DNA of 64,000 bases from Listeria monocytogenes (GTDB lineage: Bacteria > Bacillota > Bacilli > Lactobacillales > Listeriaceae). The stretch lies in contig NZ_LT906436.1 in the NCBI RefSeq assembly GCF_900187225.1, positions 1,798,001 to 1,862,000 on the forward strand, in the 5' to 3' direction. Positions 40,769-50,301 of this stretch are shown piece by piece. The translations under genes and the position numbers were made by a program. A model generated the notes under the pieces. That model was not told the origin of the DNA, did no database searches, and was given only the letters and a program-made list of their open reading frames with translations. Position 1 is the stretch's first letter. Every line of letters begins with the position of its first letter.

Positions 40769-41774
40769 TAGATTCTGTTCCTCCTACTTTTACTTTGTCT
40801 ACTTCTGCTTTAATTGTTTCGACCACTTGTTTTTCAACCATTTCACGTACTTGACGGATAGTGGTAAAAATACCATTAGCATTGGATGAACCGTGGGCTT
40901 TTACAACTGGAGCTTGAACACCGAACAAACAAGCACCGCCATATTCGCTATAATCCATTTTTGCTTTTAAAGCCATTAAATCTTTTTTCAAGAAGCTTGC
41001 TGCAACTTTATTTTTAAAGCCATTAAGCAAACTCATTTTTAGCATACTTAGGAAAGCGGCGCCTGTTCCTTCGATGGACTTAAGTACCATATTACCAGTA
41101 AATCCGTCGGTTACAACAACATCTGCTACATCCATTAATAAATCACGCGCTTCGATGTTGCCGATAAATTCATAAGCATCTTGATTTTTCATGAGTTCGA
41201 ATGATTTTTTTGTTAAATCATTTCCTTTTGTTTCTTCTGTTCCAATGTTTAAAAGTGCTACGCGCGGACGATCAATTTTACGCACTTTTTCTGCGTAAAC
41301 CGAGCCCATTAAACCAAATTGTAGTAAATGTTCTGGTTTTGCTTCCGCATTTGCTCCTAAATCAAGCATAACAAAGCCTTTTCCTGTCACGGTTGGTAGC
41401 GTAGGTGCAAGTGCTGGACGGTCAATTCCTTTAATACGGCCAATGACGAACAATCCGGTAGACATTAGTGCACCAGTGTTTCCAGCTGAAATACAGGCAT
41501 CTGCTTCTCCGTCTTTTACCGCTTGGGCAGCAAGTACCATGGAAGCTTTTTTCTTCCGTTTTACAGCGCGAACTGGTTCATCATCACTTTCAATTTTTTC
41601 ATCGGTATGTATAATTTTTACGCGGGTTTTATCAGTTAAATATTCATTTATTTTTGTTTCGTCTCCAAAAAGAAGAATTTCAACATCTTTATATTGGGCC
41701 ACAGCTTTCATCACACCTAAAACAATTTCTTTTGGTGCGTGATCTCCACCCATCGCATCTACAGCAATTTTCAT
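40761..41774 (-). CDS. plsX: Phosphate acyltransferase PlsX
   Basis: PlsX makes acyl-phosphate from acyl-ACP, the first step of phospholipid synthesis in this group. The 337-residue protein begins [16 protein letters not shown], the family signature, and has [10 protein letters not shown] and the [10 protein letters not shown] segment. It lies between fapR and fabD. Confidence 0.97.
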
Positions 41775-41794
41775 TATACGTCAGTCCTTTATTT

Positions 41795-42364
41795 TCATTT
41801 TTGCGTTGCGTGATACATTTCAAATTTGCCTTTAAGTACAATTTCATCTCCAACATAGCTTTTCACGTCTACGATTGTAATAGCTCTGTTGTCTGTTGCC
41901 GGACGTACTTTTGCTTTTGCGATGATGCGTTCTCCTTCGTTTACAGAACGAACAAAGCGAACGGTTGCTTGTGTTGTTAGAGCTATTTCATTTGGGATGA
42001 CGGCGGTTGCTAAGGAATTAGCTTGGGCAAACAAATGATGCCCACGAGCGATTTTATTTCTTTTAAAAACGTGCTCACTACGCACATCAAAAATCGAAAT
42101 AGCGCTCTTGCTAAGTTGAATATCAATAATTTCACCAATCACTTCATCGATGGGAAGGCTTTTTACTGCATCGGCATAATTGACACTCGCAACATGTTTG
42201 ATTCGCTCTCTGAGTTCGGGGATAGAAAGTGCTACCCTATCTAAACGGATAGTTTGCACACTGACCCCAAATTTTTCTGCAAGCTGCTCATCTGTTATGA
42301 AAGGATTTTCTTCAATAGCAACTTGAAGTTTCATTTGACGATCCTTTTTAGAATATTTTTTCAT
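41795..42364 (-). CDS. fapR: Fatty acid and phospholipid repressor FapR
   Basis: FapR represses lipid synthesis genes and is released by malonyl-CoA. The 189-residue chain has an N-terminal helix-turn-helix (about 15-50: [21 protein letters not shown]) and a hot-dog domain (about 75-185) with [15 protein letters not shown]. It leads its own operon and has a FapR box at its promoter, so it is self-controlled. Confidence 0.97.
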   Translation of the reverse strand: MKKYSKKDRQMKLQVAIEENPFITDEQLAEKFGVSVQTIRLDRVALSIPELRERIKHVASVNYADAVKSLPIDEVIGEIIDIQLSKSAISIFDVRSEHVFKRNKIARGHHLFAQANSLATAVIPNEIALTTQATVRFVRSVNEGERIIAKAKVRPATDNRAITIVDVKSYVGDEIVLKGKFEMYHATQK

Positions 42365-42397
42365 GCACGTATCCTCATCTCTTTTTTGTGAAAGGTA

Positions 42398-42414
42398 TTA
42401 ATACCAGCTACTAA
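42398..42414 (-). promoter_or_regulatory. FapR operator
   Basis: TTAGTAGCTGGTATTAA on the minus strand matches the 17-bp FapR consensus TTAGTACCTGGTACTAA at 15 of 17 positions. It overlaps the spacer and -10 of the fapR promoter. Confidence 0.9.
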
Positions 42415-42426
42415 ACAGTAGGTAAA
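42398..42426 (-). promoter_or_regulatory. fapR promoter
   Basis: TTTACC (42426-42421), 17 bases and TATTAA (42403-42398). Repressor binding would block polymerase directly. Confidence 0.75.
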
Positions 42427-42470
42427 AAAAGGAAGTTACCTCTGTAGGATAACATTCAGAACTTCCCTTG
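42425..42470 (-). terminator. recG terminator
   Basis: GGAAGTT and AACTTCC pair around a 22-base loop that may pair further, followed by seven T on the minus strand. Confidence 0.85.
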
Positions 42471-42544
42471 TATTTGTTGGTACTTTAATATGTTATTAAA
42501 AATCAAGCCAAGTTGCAAGTTTTTTTAAAGATTGTTACATAGGT

Positions 42545-44593
42545 TTAATCTAGTTTTTGCTCCGTGAAGACGCCTTCTTCCTCCAGAAGCGCTACTAATT
42601 TTTCGTAGTTTTTGTTCTCTAACATATCTTCTTCAAAAATCATATGAACGGCATCTTGGCGGGCGATCTCCAGTACGCGGTAATCGTGAACCATATCTGC
42701 TACTTTGAATTCTGGAACACCACTTTGTTTTCTACCGAAGAAATCTCCAGGGCCACGAAGTTCTAAATCGCGTTCACTGACCACGAAGCCATCGTTTGTT
42801 TCTGACATAATCATCATACGTTCTTTGCCGACTTCGGTTTTTGGGTCAGCAATTAAAATACAGTAAGACTGATCTGCCCCGCGCCCAACTCGGCCTCTAA
42901 GTTGATGCAATTGTGCTAAACCAAAACGGTCGGCATCGTAAATGACCATCATGGTAGCGTTTGGTACGTTTACGCCAACTTCAACGACAGTGGTCGAAAC
43001 AAGGCAATCAATTTTTTTATCATTAAAGTCGCGCATAATTTGCTCTTTATCTGCTGGTAATAGTTTACCATGCATCAGTCCAGGGATATATTTCGTCCCC
43101 CATTTATTTTGTAAAATGTTGAAAACGTCTATCGCATTTTGCACATCGAGTTTTTCAGATTCTTCAATCAAAGGACAAATGATATAAACTTGATGACCTT
43201 TGTCAATTTCTTTTTCCATAAAACCAATGACCCGATCAAGCATTTGATGTTTGACCCAGTAGGTTTCAATTTCTTTTCGACCAGCAGGAAGTTCATCGAT
43301 AATCGATACGTCCATTTCACCAAATGCTGTAATTGCAAGCGTTCTTGGTATCGGTGTAGCTGTCATAAATAAAACATCCGGATATTCGCCTTTTTCACGT
43401 AGAACACGACGCTGCGCTACGCCAAATCGATGCTGCTCGTCAGTAATAACTAAACCTAGGCGATGATAAATCACTTCGTCCTGAATTAGTGCATGTGTTC
43501 CGATTAAAACATCAATTGAGCCATTTTCAAGCATTGCTAGTAATTCTCTGCGTTGCTTTCCTTTCACGCTACTTGTAAGCAAACCAACTGTAATATCAAA
43601 TGGTTGCAACAGTTCTACTAAAGAATTGGCATGTTGCTCGGCTAAAATTTCAGTTGGAACCATAAGCGCACTTTGGAAGCCACTTTTGGCCGCTGCATAC
43701 ATGGCAATAGACGCTACAACTGTTTTCCCCGAGCCAACGTCTCCTTGTAGTAACCGGTTCATATGAAAATGTGATAACATATCGCCGCAAATTTCATTAA
43801 CTACACGCTTTTGCGCTTTTGTTAGTGGGAAAGGTAAGGAATCAATGTAATGGCGCAAATCTTCCACGTCATAATTAATCGAAATTCCGCCTGATTTCTC
43901 GCGTTCAATTTTACGGAAAAACTGCATTTTCAATTGGAATAACAAGAATTCTTCGTAGACCATTCGGCGCCTAGCTTGTTTCAATTCCTCATTATTTTTA
44001 GGAAAATGCAGAATGCGCACTGCTTCTAGGCGATCCATTAATTGGTATTTTTCTAATAGATTGCCTGGAATAACTTCTTCAATATCTTGACTATAACTAT
44101 CAAAAGCAAGTCTCGTATATTTTTGCATTGTTTTATTGCGTAGCGTTCCTTTTAGACGGTAAACGCCTTCTAGTTCTTCTTCGCTTTCGACAGCGCCTAT
44201 TTTAATTTTGCTCGCTGTAACTTGGGCGCGGCTCTTGTCCCATTTGCCAGAAATTGTCACTGTTTCGCCAACGCTTATTTTACTTTTTAAATAGGGTTGG
44301 TTGAAAAAATCGATTTTGATGACTTGACCTTCAGTTGAGACGCGGAAAGAGAGCTTGGATTTTTTGCGACCGTAGAATGCAACGGTTGCTTCTGTTAGGA
44401 CTTCGCCTTGAATCGTAATCCGTTCTTCATGCGCCACTTCTGATAAATCCCGCAACCGATAATCCTCATAGCGATACGGAAAGTTCCATAGCAAATCATG
44501 CACGGTGGATAAACCTAACTCTTTTAAAGTTTTCGCTGTTTCTTCGCCAATTCCTTTGATTTCAGTTGTCGGGATTCGTTTAAGTTCACTCAC
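42545..44593 (-). CDS. recG: ATP-dependent DNA helicase RecG
   Basis: RecG remodels stalled replication forks and Holliday junctions. The 682-residue chain has an N-terminal wedge/OB domain (about 60-160), Walker A GDVGSGKT, the DEQH box in ITDEQHRFGV, motif III TATPIPRT and the C-terminal helicase domain with QLRGRVGRG. GTG at 44593 overlaps the sdaAA stop by 8 bases (GTGAGTGA); the longer frame upstream lies inside sdaAA. Confidence 0.97.
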   Translation of the reverse strand: MSELKRIPTTEIKGIGEETAKTLKELGLSTVHDLLWNFPYRYEDYRLRDLSEVAHEERITIQGEVLTEATVAFYGRKKSKLSFRVSTEGQVIKIDFFNQPYLKSKISVGETVTISGKWDKSRAQVTASKIKIGAVESEEELEGVYRLKGTLRNKTMQKYTRLAFDSYSQDIEEVIPGNLLEKYQLMDRLEAVRILHFPKNNEELKQARRRMVYEEFLLFQLKMQFFRKIEREKSGGISINYDVEDLRHYIDSLPFPLTKAQKRVVNEICGDMLSHFHMNRLLQGDVGSGKTVVASIAMYAAAKSGFQSALMVPTEILAEQHANSLVELLQPFDITVGLLTSSVKGKQRRELLAMLENGSIDVLIGTHALIQDEVIYHRLGLVITDEQHRFGVAQRRVLREKGEYPDVLFMTATPIPRTLAITAFGEMDVSIIDELPAGRKEIETYWVKHQMLDRVIGFMEKEIDKGHQVYIICPLIEESEKLDVQNAIDVFNILQNKWGTKYIPGLMHGKLLPADKEQIMRDFNDKKIDCLVSTTVVEVGVNVPNATMMVIYDADRFGLAQLHQLRGRVGRGADQSYCILIADPKTEVGKERMMIMSETNDGFVVSERDLELRGPGDFFGRKQSGVPEFKVADMVHDYRVLEIARQDAVHMIFEEDMLENKNYEKLVALLEEEGVFTEQKLD

Positions 44594-45476
44594 GCTTATC
44601 TTCTGGCGACAGTCCGAAAATCTTCCGCTGAATTGCACGTCCAGTCGGTGTAGCCGCCAATCCTCCTTCTGCCGTTTCTCTTAAAGAGCTTGGCATTTGT
44701 AAGCCTACGCGGTGCATTGCTTCAATTACTTCATCACATGGAATGCGGCTCTTAATACCTGCAAGTGCCATATCTGCTGAAATAATTGCTTGCGAGGAAC
44801 CAAGAGCATTACGTTTAACACATGGTACTTCCACAAGTCCCGCTACTGGATCACAAACAAGTCCAAGCATATTTTTCATCGTCATTGCCATAGCATGTGC
44901 TGATTGTTCGGGAGTTCCGCCGGCTGCTGCTACAATCGCTGCTGAAGCCATCGCACTTGCAGAACCAATTTCCGCCTGACAACCACCTGCTGCCCCACTT
45001 ATAAAAGCATTATTCGCAACAACATAACCAAAGGCACCTGCTGTGAATAAAAAGTTAACCATATCCTCACGAGTCATTTCCAGACGATCTTTTAAAGAAA
45101 AAAGTACACCTGGTACAACTCCGGCACTCCCTGCAGTTGGGGTGGCGCAAATAACTCCCATCGAAGCATTAACTTCATTGGTCGCGATTGCTTTTGCTAC
45201 AGAATCAAGTAACACTTCACCTGATAAGAAGTTTCCTTTTTTGATATAGTCTTGCATGAGGACAGCATCTCCGCCTGTTAATCCAGTTGTAGAAGTAACA
45301 CCCGCCTCACCTTCACGAATAGCTTCTTCCATAATATCTAAATTCCGTTCCATCGCAGCCGTTATTTCTTCCCGCGGTAAACCAGAAATATTCATTTCAC
45401 GCTTAATCATAATTTCAGCAATAGTTAGGTTCTCGCGTTCAGCAATATCTACTAATTCTGCTACAGTTCTAAACAT
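44586..45476 (-). CDS. sdaAA: L-serine dehydratase, alpha subunit
   Basis: The two-part enzyme splits L-serine to pyruvate and ammonia with a [4Fe-4S] cluster. The 296-residue alpha subunit has TSTTGLTGGDAVLMQDY, ATPTAGSAGVVPG, GAAGGCQAEIGSASAMA and GLVCDPVAGLVEVPCVKRN, which hold the cluster cysteines. It follows sdaAB after a 135-base gap with a hairpin, and overlaps recG. Confidence 0.96.
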   Translation of the reverse strand: MFRTVAELVDIAERENLTIAEIMIKREMNISGLPREEITAAMERNLDIMEEAIREGEAGVTSTTGLTGGDAVLMQDYIKKGNFLSGEVLLDSVAKAIATNEVNASMGVICATPTAGSAGVVPGVLFSLKDRLEMTREDMVNFLFTAGAFGYVVANNAFISGAAGGCQAEIGSASAMASAAIVAAAGGTPEQSAHAMAMTMKNMLGLVCDPVAGLVEVPCVKRNALGSSQAIISADMALAGIKSRIPCDEVIEAMHRVGLQMPSSLRETAEGGLAATPTGRAIQRKIFGLSPEDKRE

Positions 45477-45524
45477 TGTTCACACTCACTTTCTTTACTC
45501 TTTACCAACATACCTGATTTACAA

Positions 45525-45578
45525 CTCAAAATAAAGCCAAATGCACGTTTTATTTACGCACATTTGGCTTTACACAAA
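45525..45578 (-). other. Hairpin between sdaAB and sdaAA
   Basis: AAAGCCAAATGTGCGTAAAT and its complement pair in a long stem (core AAAGCCAAATG/CATTTGGCTTT), followed by ATTTTG on the minus strand. It could be a partial terminator that sets the beta-to-alpha ratio. Confidence 0.6.
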
Positions 45579-45611
45579 TCGAGCGAAAGCCACCGATTTA
45601 CTAGAAAACTA

Positions 45612-46274
45612 CTAAATCATGACACTTGCTACTTGATAAATCCCTGATAATTCAGCGATTTTGCTAATTAAAGCTTGTTCAACTTGTTGGTCTACTTCAA
45701 TGACCATTAACGCTTCGTCGCCTTTTACTTTACGGGACACTTTCATTTGACCGATATTGATTTTATGGTCGGCAATCACGGAAGATACTGCAGCAATCGC
45801 GCCAAATTTGTCTTGATGTAAAATAAGGATAGCTGGAGCAGTTCCAGTGAATTCTAGTTCGAATTCGTTTAAGCGAATAATCTCTACTTTGCCTCCACCA
45901 ATGGATGCACCAATTAATGTCATTTGTTGCATGCCATGTTTTAATACTAACTTTACAGTATTTGGATGAGGCGGCTCTTCCACTTCTTCAATAAACTGAA
46001 TACGCATGCCCCACTCTTCAGCAAGCTTCGGTGATTCTTTCATACGCGGATCATCTGGCTCAAAACCGAGCAATCCACCAATCAGTGCTACATCTGTACC
46101 GTGACCTTTATAGGTTTTGGCAAAAGAACCATATAAATGAATATCTACTTGGGATGGTTGTTCATTAAAAACAGCTCGTGCAATGGCACCAATACGACTA
46201 GCACCGGCAGTATGAGAACTTGACGGACCAATCATTACTGGACCAATAATATCAAATACGCTATTAAATTTCAC
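45612..46274 (-). CDS. sdaAB: L-serine dehydratase, beta subunit
   Basis: The 220-residue beta subunit has the FDIIGPVMIGPSSSHTAGA motif at its start and a C-terminal ACT domain (about 148-220) likely to sense serine. GTG at 46274 has AAAGGA 8 bases upstream; the ATG three codons earlier falls inside that ribosome site. It begins 39 bases after fakA. Confidence 0.95.
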   Translation of the reverse strand: MKFNSVFDIIGPVMIGPSSSHTAGASRIGAIARAVFNEQPSQVDIHLYGSFAKTYKGHGTDVALIGGLLGFEPDDPRMKESPKLAEEWGMRIQFIEEVEEPPHPNTVKLVLKHGMQQMTLIGASIGGGKVEIIRLNEFELEFTGTAPAILILHQDKFGAIAAVSSVIADHKINIGQMKVSRKVKGDEALMVIEVDQQVEQALISKIAELSGIYQVASVMI

Positions 46275-46313
46275 TAAAATCATCCTTTCTTCTATCCATT
46301 TAATTAGGCGTCT

Positions 46314-47972
46314 TTATTCTACAGCAAATATATACGGATAAACTGGTTGGTCACCTTCGTGAATTTCTACTTCGACATCTGGGAATGCTTCTGTTACTTT
46401 ATCAGCAAGTGTTTCTGCTTTTGTAGTATCTGAATCTTCACCAACAATGATTGTAACGATTTCGCTATCGTCATCAAGTAGTTTTTCTAGTGTTTTGTAA
46501 GCGGCTTCTTCTAATGTTGCACAGCTAACTTTGATTTTACCTTCGACCATACCGATGAAGCTGTCTTTTTTGATTTCTACACCTTCTACCGTTGTATCAC
46601 GAACGGCTGTCGTTACTTGGCCACTTGCTACGTCTTCAATTGCTGCTTTCATTGCTTCTGCATTAGCTAAGAAATCTTGATCTGCTTGGAATGAAAGAAC
46701 AGCAGTAAGTCCTTGTGGAATTGTTTTTGTAGGGATGATTTGCACTTTATCATCTCCTAGAATTTGCGCTGCTTGTTCCGCAGCCATTTGGATATTTTTA
46801 TTATTTGGAAGAACAAAAACTTGTTCTGCATTGGCTGATTCAATTGCTTTTACAATATCTTCTGTACTTGGATTCATTGTTTGACCACCTGAAAGAACAA
46901 CAGATACACCCATGCTCTCAAATAGTTTCTTCAATCCTTCTCCAGCTGAAACAGTAACAATACCATAAGCCGCTTTTTCTTTTGCTGGTGCTTTGTCATC
47001 ACCAACAATTTCATTATGCTGTTCACGCATATTTTCTACTTTCATTTTAAGTAGACTACCGTATTGTTGGCCGTAGTTTAGCACTTCACCTGGATGTTCC
47101 ACATGGACATGTACTTTTACTACTTCATCATCCGCAGCTACAAGTAAAGAATCACCAAGTTTACTTAAATCTTGACGGAACTGTTCTTCATCAAAAGGTT
47201 TTTGACCTGGTTTGTTTTCATTGATTTTTACGATAATTTCAGTACAGTAACCAAAATGAATATCTTCAGTTGACATAAAGTCTTGCACATGACGATGATG
47301 TTCGGCATTGATTAGTTCACCCATAGATGCCATATAATCAGGAGCTTCGGCCATTTTGCCAGTTAGTGCGCCATAAAATCCTTCATAAATAATGATAAGA
47401 CCTTGACCACCACTATCTACAACACCAACTTCTTTTAAAACTGGAAGTAAATCTGGTGTTTTTTCTAAAGCTACTTTTCCTTGTTTTAAAATAGCTTCCA
47501 TCACTAATTCGATATCCTGATGTTCATTTGCTGCTGCAACTCCGGCTTTTGCGGCTTCACGAGCTACGGTTAAGATTGTTCCTTCCACAGGTTTCATAAC
47601 AGCTTTGTAGGCAGTTTCCACGCCTTTAACAAAAGCACCAGCAAATTCTTCCGCATTTAAGGTTTCTTTGTTTTCAATCGCTTTAGAAAATCCTCGGAAA
47701 AGTTGGGATAAAATAACACCAGAGTTCCCACGGGCACCCATTAGTAAGCCTTTAGCCAAGTTGGCTCCAACGGCACTAATTGTTTCTTTGTCATTTTTCG
47801 CAACTTCTTCTGCTCCACTTGTCATCGATAGGTTCATATTCGTTCCCGTGTCGCCATCTGGAACCGGGAAGACATTCAATGAATCTACAAAATCAGCATT
47901 TTTTGCTAAATTCTCTGCTCCAAGCGCTATCATTGCTGCAAATTTCTCTGAGTCTAACTGATATATACTCAC
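46314..47972 (-). CDS. fakA: Fatty acid kinase FakA (YloV, DhaL-DegV-type)
   Basis: FakA phosphorylates fatty acids held by FakB proteins, giving acyl-phosphate for PlsX and PlsY. The 552-residue chain has an N-terminal DhaL kinase domain with PDGDTGTNM (38-46) and GARGNSGVILSQ, a middle domain with FGYCTE and VHVHVEHPG, and a C-terminal DegV-like half. It lies 14 bases after the Asp23-family gene, the common pairing in Firmicutes. Confidence 0.93.
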   Translation of the reverse strand: MSIYQLDSEKFAAMIALGAENLAKNADFVDSLNVFPVPDGDTGTNMNLSMTSGAEEVAKNDKETISAVGANLAKGLLMGARGNSGVILSQLFRGFSKAIENKETLNAEEFAGAFVKGVETAYKAVMKPVEGTILTVAREAAKAGVAAANEHQDIELVMEAILKQGKVALEKTPDLLPVLKEVGVVDSGGQGLIIIYEGFYGALTGKMAEAPDYMASMGELINAEHHRHVQDFMSTEDIHFGYCTEIIVKINENKPGQKPFDEEQFRQDLSKLGDSLLVAADDEVVKVHVHVEHPGEVLNYGQQYGSLLKMKVENMREQHNEIVGDDKAPAKEKAAYGIVTVSAGEGLKKLFESMGVSVVLSGGQTMNPSTEDIVKAIESANAEQVFVLPNNKNIQMAAEQAAQILGDDKVQIIPTKTIPQGLTAVLSFQADQDFLANAEAMKAAIEDVASGQVTTAVRDTTVEGVEIKKDSFIGMVEGKIKVSCATLEEAAYKTLEKLLDDDSEIVTIIVGEDSDTTKAETLADKVTEAFPDVEVEIHEGDQPVYPYIFAVE

Positions 47973-47986
47973 TTACATAATCCTCC

Positions 47987-48352
47987 TTAAGATTCCTTGA
48001 TTACTCGGACACCTTGAACATAAATATTCACTGATTCCACTGTAATACCGAGTGTTTTTTCTAGTGTGTATTTGACGCGTTCTTGAACGTTATGTGCAAC
48101 TTCGGATATTTTAGTTCCAAAACTAACAATGATATACATGTCAATATGTATACCTTCTTCTTCTTGTCTAACGATTACACCTTTAGTATAATTTTCTCTT
48201 CTAAGAATATCTGTTAAACCATCACGGATTTGATGTCTACTTGCCATTCCAACGATGCCAAAATTTTCTTCGGCAGCTCCACCAGCGATTGTTGCAATAA
48301 CGTCACTAGTAATGTCAATTTTGCCTAGCTTTGTGTCGATTTCAATTGCCAT
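47987..48352 (-). CDS. yloU: Asp23/Gls24 family protein (YloU)
   Basis: The 121-residue protein fits the Asp23 family: GKIDITSDVIATIAGGAAEENFGIVGM, then VDMYIIVSFGTKISEVA-like strand, and TVESVNIYVQGV near the end. Members lie at the membrane or in envelope stress pathways. GGAGG precedes the ATG. First gene of yloU-fakA-sdaAB-sdaAA-recG. Confidence 0.93.
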   Translation of the reverse strand: MAIEIDTKLGKIDITSDVIATIAGGAAEENFGIVGMASRHQIRDGLTDILRRENYTKGVIVRQEEEGIHIDMYIIVSFGTKISEVAHNVQERVKYTLEKTLGITVESVNIYVQGVRVIKES

Positions 48353-48543
48353 TCTATATTCCTCCCTACGGATTATATTCTCGTTCGATTATTTTTTTAT
48401 TTTGATTTTATTTGATAGTAAAGTTGTCCCTACCTATTTTACTATAATCACGGCCCTTTGGAAAGCATATCCTAAATTTGCCTGATTAAAGCTACTTTTA
48501 TGCTGTCAAGTAAAAATTCTTTGCACTATTTTCGCATATCCTC

Positions 48544-48572
48544 TTGCAAAGTATACTTGTTTATGATAAATT
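48544..48572 (+). promoter_or_regulatory. rpmB promoter
   Basis: TTGCAA (48544-48549), 17-base spacer and TAAATT (48567-48572). Confidence 0.65.
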
Positions 48573-48649
48573 ATTCTAGTGTATGAAAAACAAATGGATA
48601 GGTTATTTTAAATAAATTATCCGAAGAGCTCTGTAAGGAGGGGTAAACT

Positions 48650-48838
48650 ATGGCTAAAGAATGTGTTATTACAGGCCGCAAATCACGTTCCGGTAACAAA
48701 CGTTCCCACGCAATGAACTCCAGCAAACGTACTTGGAAAGCTAACTTGCAAAAAGTACGGATTCTGGTTAACGGCAAACCTAAAAAAGTTTGGGTATCTG
48801 CTCGTGCGCTTAAATCTGGTAAAGTGGAACGCGTTTAA
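48650..48838 (+). CDS. rpmB: 50S ribosomal protein L28
   Basis: The 62-residue basic protein begins [20 protein letters not shown] and ends KSGKVERV. Only one cysteine is present, so it is the form without a zinc knuckle. AAGGAGG lies 8 bases before the ATG. Single-gene unit between two divergent minus-strand operons. Confidence 0.97.
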
Positions 48839-48851
48839 TTGAAGGAGAAAT

Positions 48852-48881
48852 CAAGTGCAGCGACAATTATGTCGGTGCATT
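48852..48881 (+). terminator. rpmB terminator
   Basis: GTGCAGCGAC and GTCGGTGCAT pair (one internal mismatch), then TTTTTT, just after rpmB. Confidence 0.82.
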
Positions 48882-48899
48882 TTTTCTTTGCCTTAAAAT

Positions 48900-48930
48900 A
48901 AAAAAATACAGGCCACGTGCACCTGCATTT
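48900..48930 (-). terminator. thiN terminator
   Basis: TGCAGG and CCTGTA pair around a GC-rich loop, followed by seven T on the minus strand. Confidence 0.8.
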
Positions 48931-48934
48931 CATT

Positions 48935-49579
48935 TTAATCATTGCTTTGTGTTAATAAAATCATTCCACTTTTAAAGGAAAACTCTCCCATTTGTCCCAC
49001 AAACTCATTACTTGATAGAGCTGAGCCTACTGGGTAAGTAGCATTTTCGAGTGGGTAGGCGAATCCTTTTAGTGTCAGTCCTGTAACGTCTCTCATTGTT
49101 GTAAATGCGACATACTTTTTATCTGGCAGTTTTTCAATGGTATAGCTACCTGGCGTATACATTTTGATGTAGTTATAGCGGTCAATCATTTCTACAACTG
49201 GCACAGCGCTTAAAAATTTTGGTTTGGTCAACATCATTAGATTTGCAAGTAGATGGTCTAAGCGGCCTCCTGTTGCACCAAAAATACGTATCTTATCCGG
49301 TTTTTGCTCCATTGCCCAGCTTAATCCAATTTCTGTATCTGTTTCATCTTTTTCAGCTGGAAATTCAAGTACATCTGCTACTTTTGTTTTCAAATAAGTT
49401 AGCTCTTCTTTAGAGAGCGAATCAAAATCCCCCATCGCAATAGTAGGTATTATGCCTCGGTCTAATAACCGTTTAGCTCCGCGGTCTACGCCAATCCAAC
49501 TAATCTCTCCGCTCGTATATTGTGCTAAATCAGGAATTTCGGACGCAGGTCCACCAACCATGATATTAATTGTTTTCAT
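48935..49579 (-). CDS. thiN: Thiamine pyrophosphokinase
   Basis: ThiN moves pyrophosphate from ATP to thiamine, making the cofactor TPP in one step. The 214-residue chain has IGVDRGAKRLLDRGI, MGDFDSL with its metal-binding acids, ETDTEIGLSWA and the GATGGRLDHLLANL loop. Separated from rpe by 63 bases with a hairpin. Confidence 0.95.
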   Translation of the reverse strand: MKTINIMVGGPASEIPDLAQYTSGEISWIGVDRGAKRLLDRGIIPTIAMGDFDSLSKEELTYLKTKVADVLEFPAEKDETDTEIGLSWAMEQKPDKIRIFGATGGRLDHLLANLMMLTKPKFLSAVPVVEMIDRYNYIKMYTPGSYTIEKLPDKKYVAFTTMRDVTGLTLKGFAYPLENATYPVGSALSSNEFVGQMGEFSFKSGMILLTQSND

Positions 49580-49609
49580 ACTTGTAACCCCTTCTTCCCT
49601 AATAAATAA

Positions 49610-49631
49610 GGCTGGAACAGAGGTCCCAGCC
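49610..49631 (-). other. Hairpin between rpe and thiN
   Basis: GGCTGG and CCAGCC form a stem of 6 bp or more, followed by TTATTTATT on the minus strand. It may be a leaky terminator lowering thiN relative to rpe. Confidence 0.5.
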
Positions 49632-49642
49632 CTACTATTTGT

Positions 49643-50299
49643 TTACTCGCCTACAATGGCACGTAATTTATCAATTGGTGTTTGGCGATTTTTATTTCCA
49701 TAAATGTAACTACCAGCTACAAATACATTTGCTCCGGCATCACGGCATAATTTTGCCGTTTCATGATCCACGCCGCCATCTACTTCAATTTCGATATCTA
49801 AGCCTTTTTTATCCACAATTTCCTTGAAAGCACTAATTTTTTCTAGTACTTCTGGGATGAATTTTTGCCCGCCAAAACCAGGATTTACTGTCATAAATAA
49901 GACCATATCCAGTTCATTTAAAACATGTTGTAAAACATCGATTGGTGTCGCTGGGTTAAGTACTGCTCCGGCTTTCACACCATAAGAACGGATTAATTGT
50001 AATGTGCGATGAAGATGCGTACAAGCTTCGACATGCACGGTAATGTAGTCTGCACCCGCTTTTGCAAATTCTGGAATGTATGTATCCGGGTTTTCAATCA
50101 TTAAATGAACATCAAGTGGTAGTTTCGTTTCTGGACGAATGGCTTGGACAACAGCAGGTCCAAATGTAATATTTGGAACGAAATGTCCATCCATAACGTC
50201 AATATGGATGTAATCTGCACCGCAATTTTCTACTTCTTTAATATCTCTTGCAAGATTTGCAAAGTCTGCACTTAAAATCGAAGGAGCTATTTTTCCCAT
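49643..50299 (-). CDS. rpe: Ribulose-5-phosphate 3-epimerase
   Basis: Rpe interconverts ribulose-5-P and xylulose-5-P in the pentose phosphate pathway. The 218-residue TIM barrel has [46 protein letters not shown] and [11 protein letters not shown], covering the metal and catalytic aspartates. It lies 2 bases after rsgA. Confidence 0.97.
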   Translation of the reverse strand: MGKIAPSILSADFANLARDIKEVENCGADYIHIDVMDGHFVPNITFGPAVVQAIRPETKLPLDVHLMIENPDTYIPEFAKAGADYITVHVEACTHLHRTLQLIRSYGVKAGAVLNPATPIDVLQHVLNELDMVLFMTVNPGFGGQKFIPEVLEKISAFKEIVDKKGLDIEIEVDGGVDHETAKLCRDAGANVFVAGSYIYGNKNRQTPIDKLRAIVGE

Positions 50300-50301
50300 T
50301 C

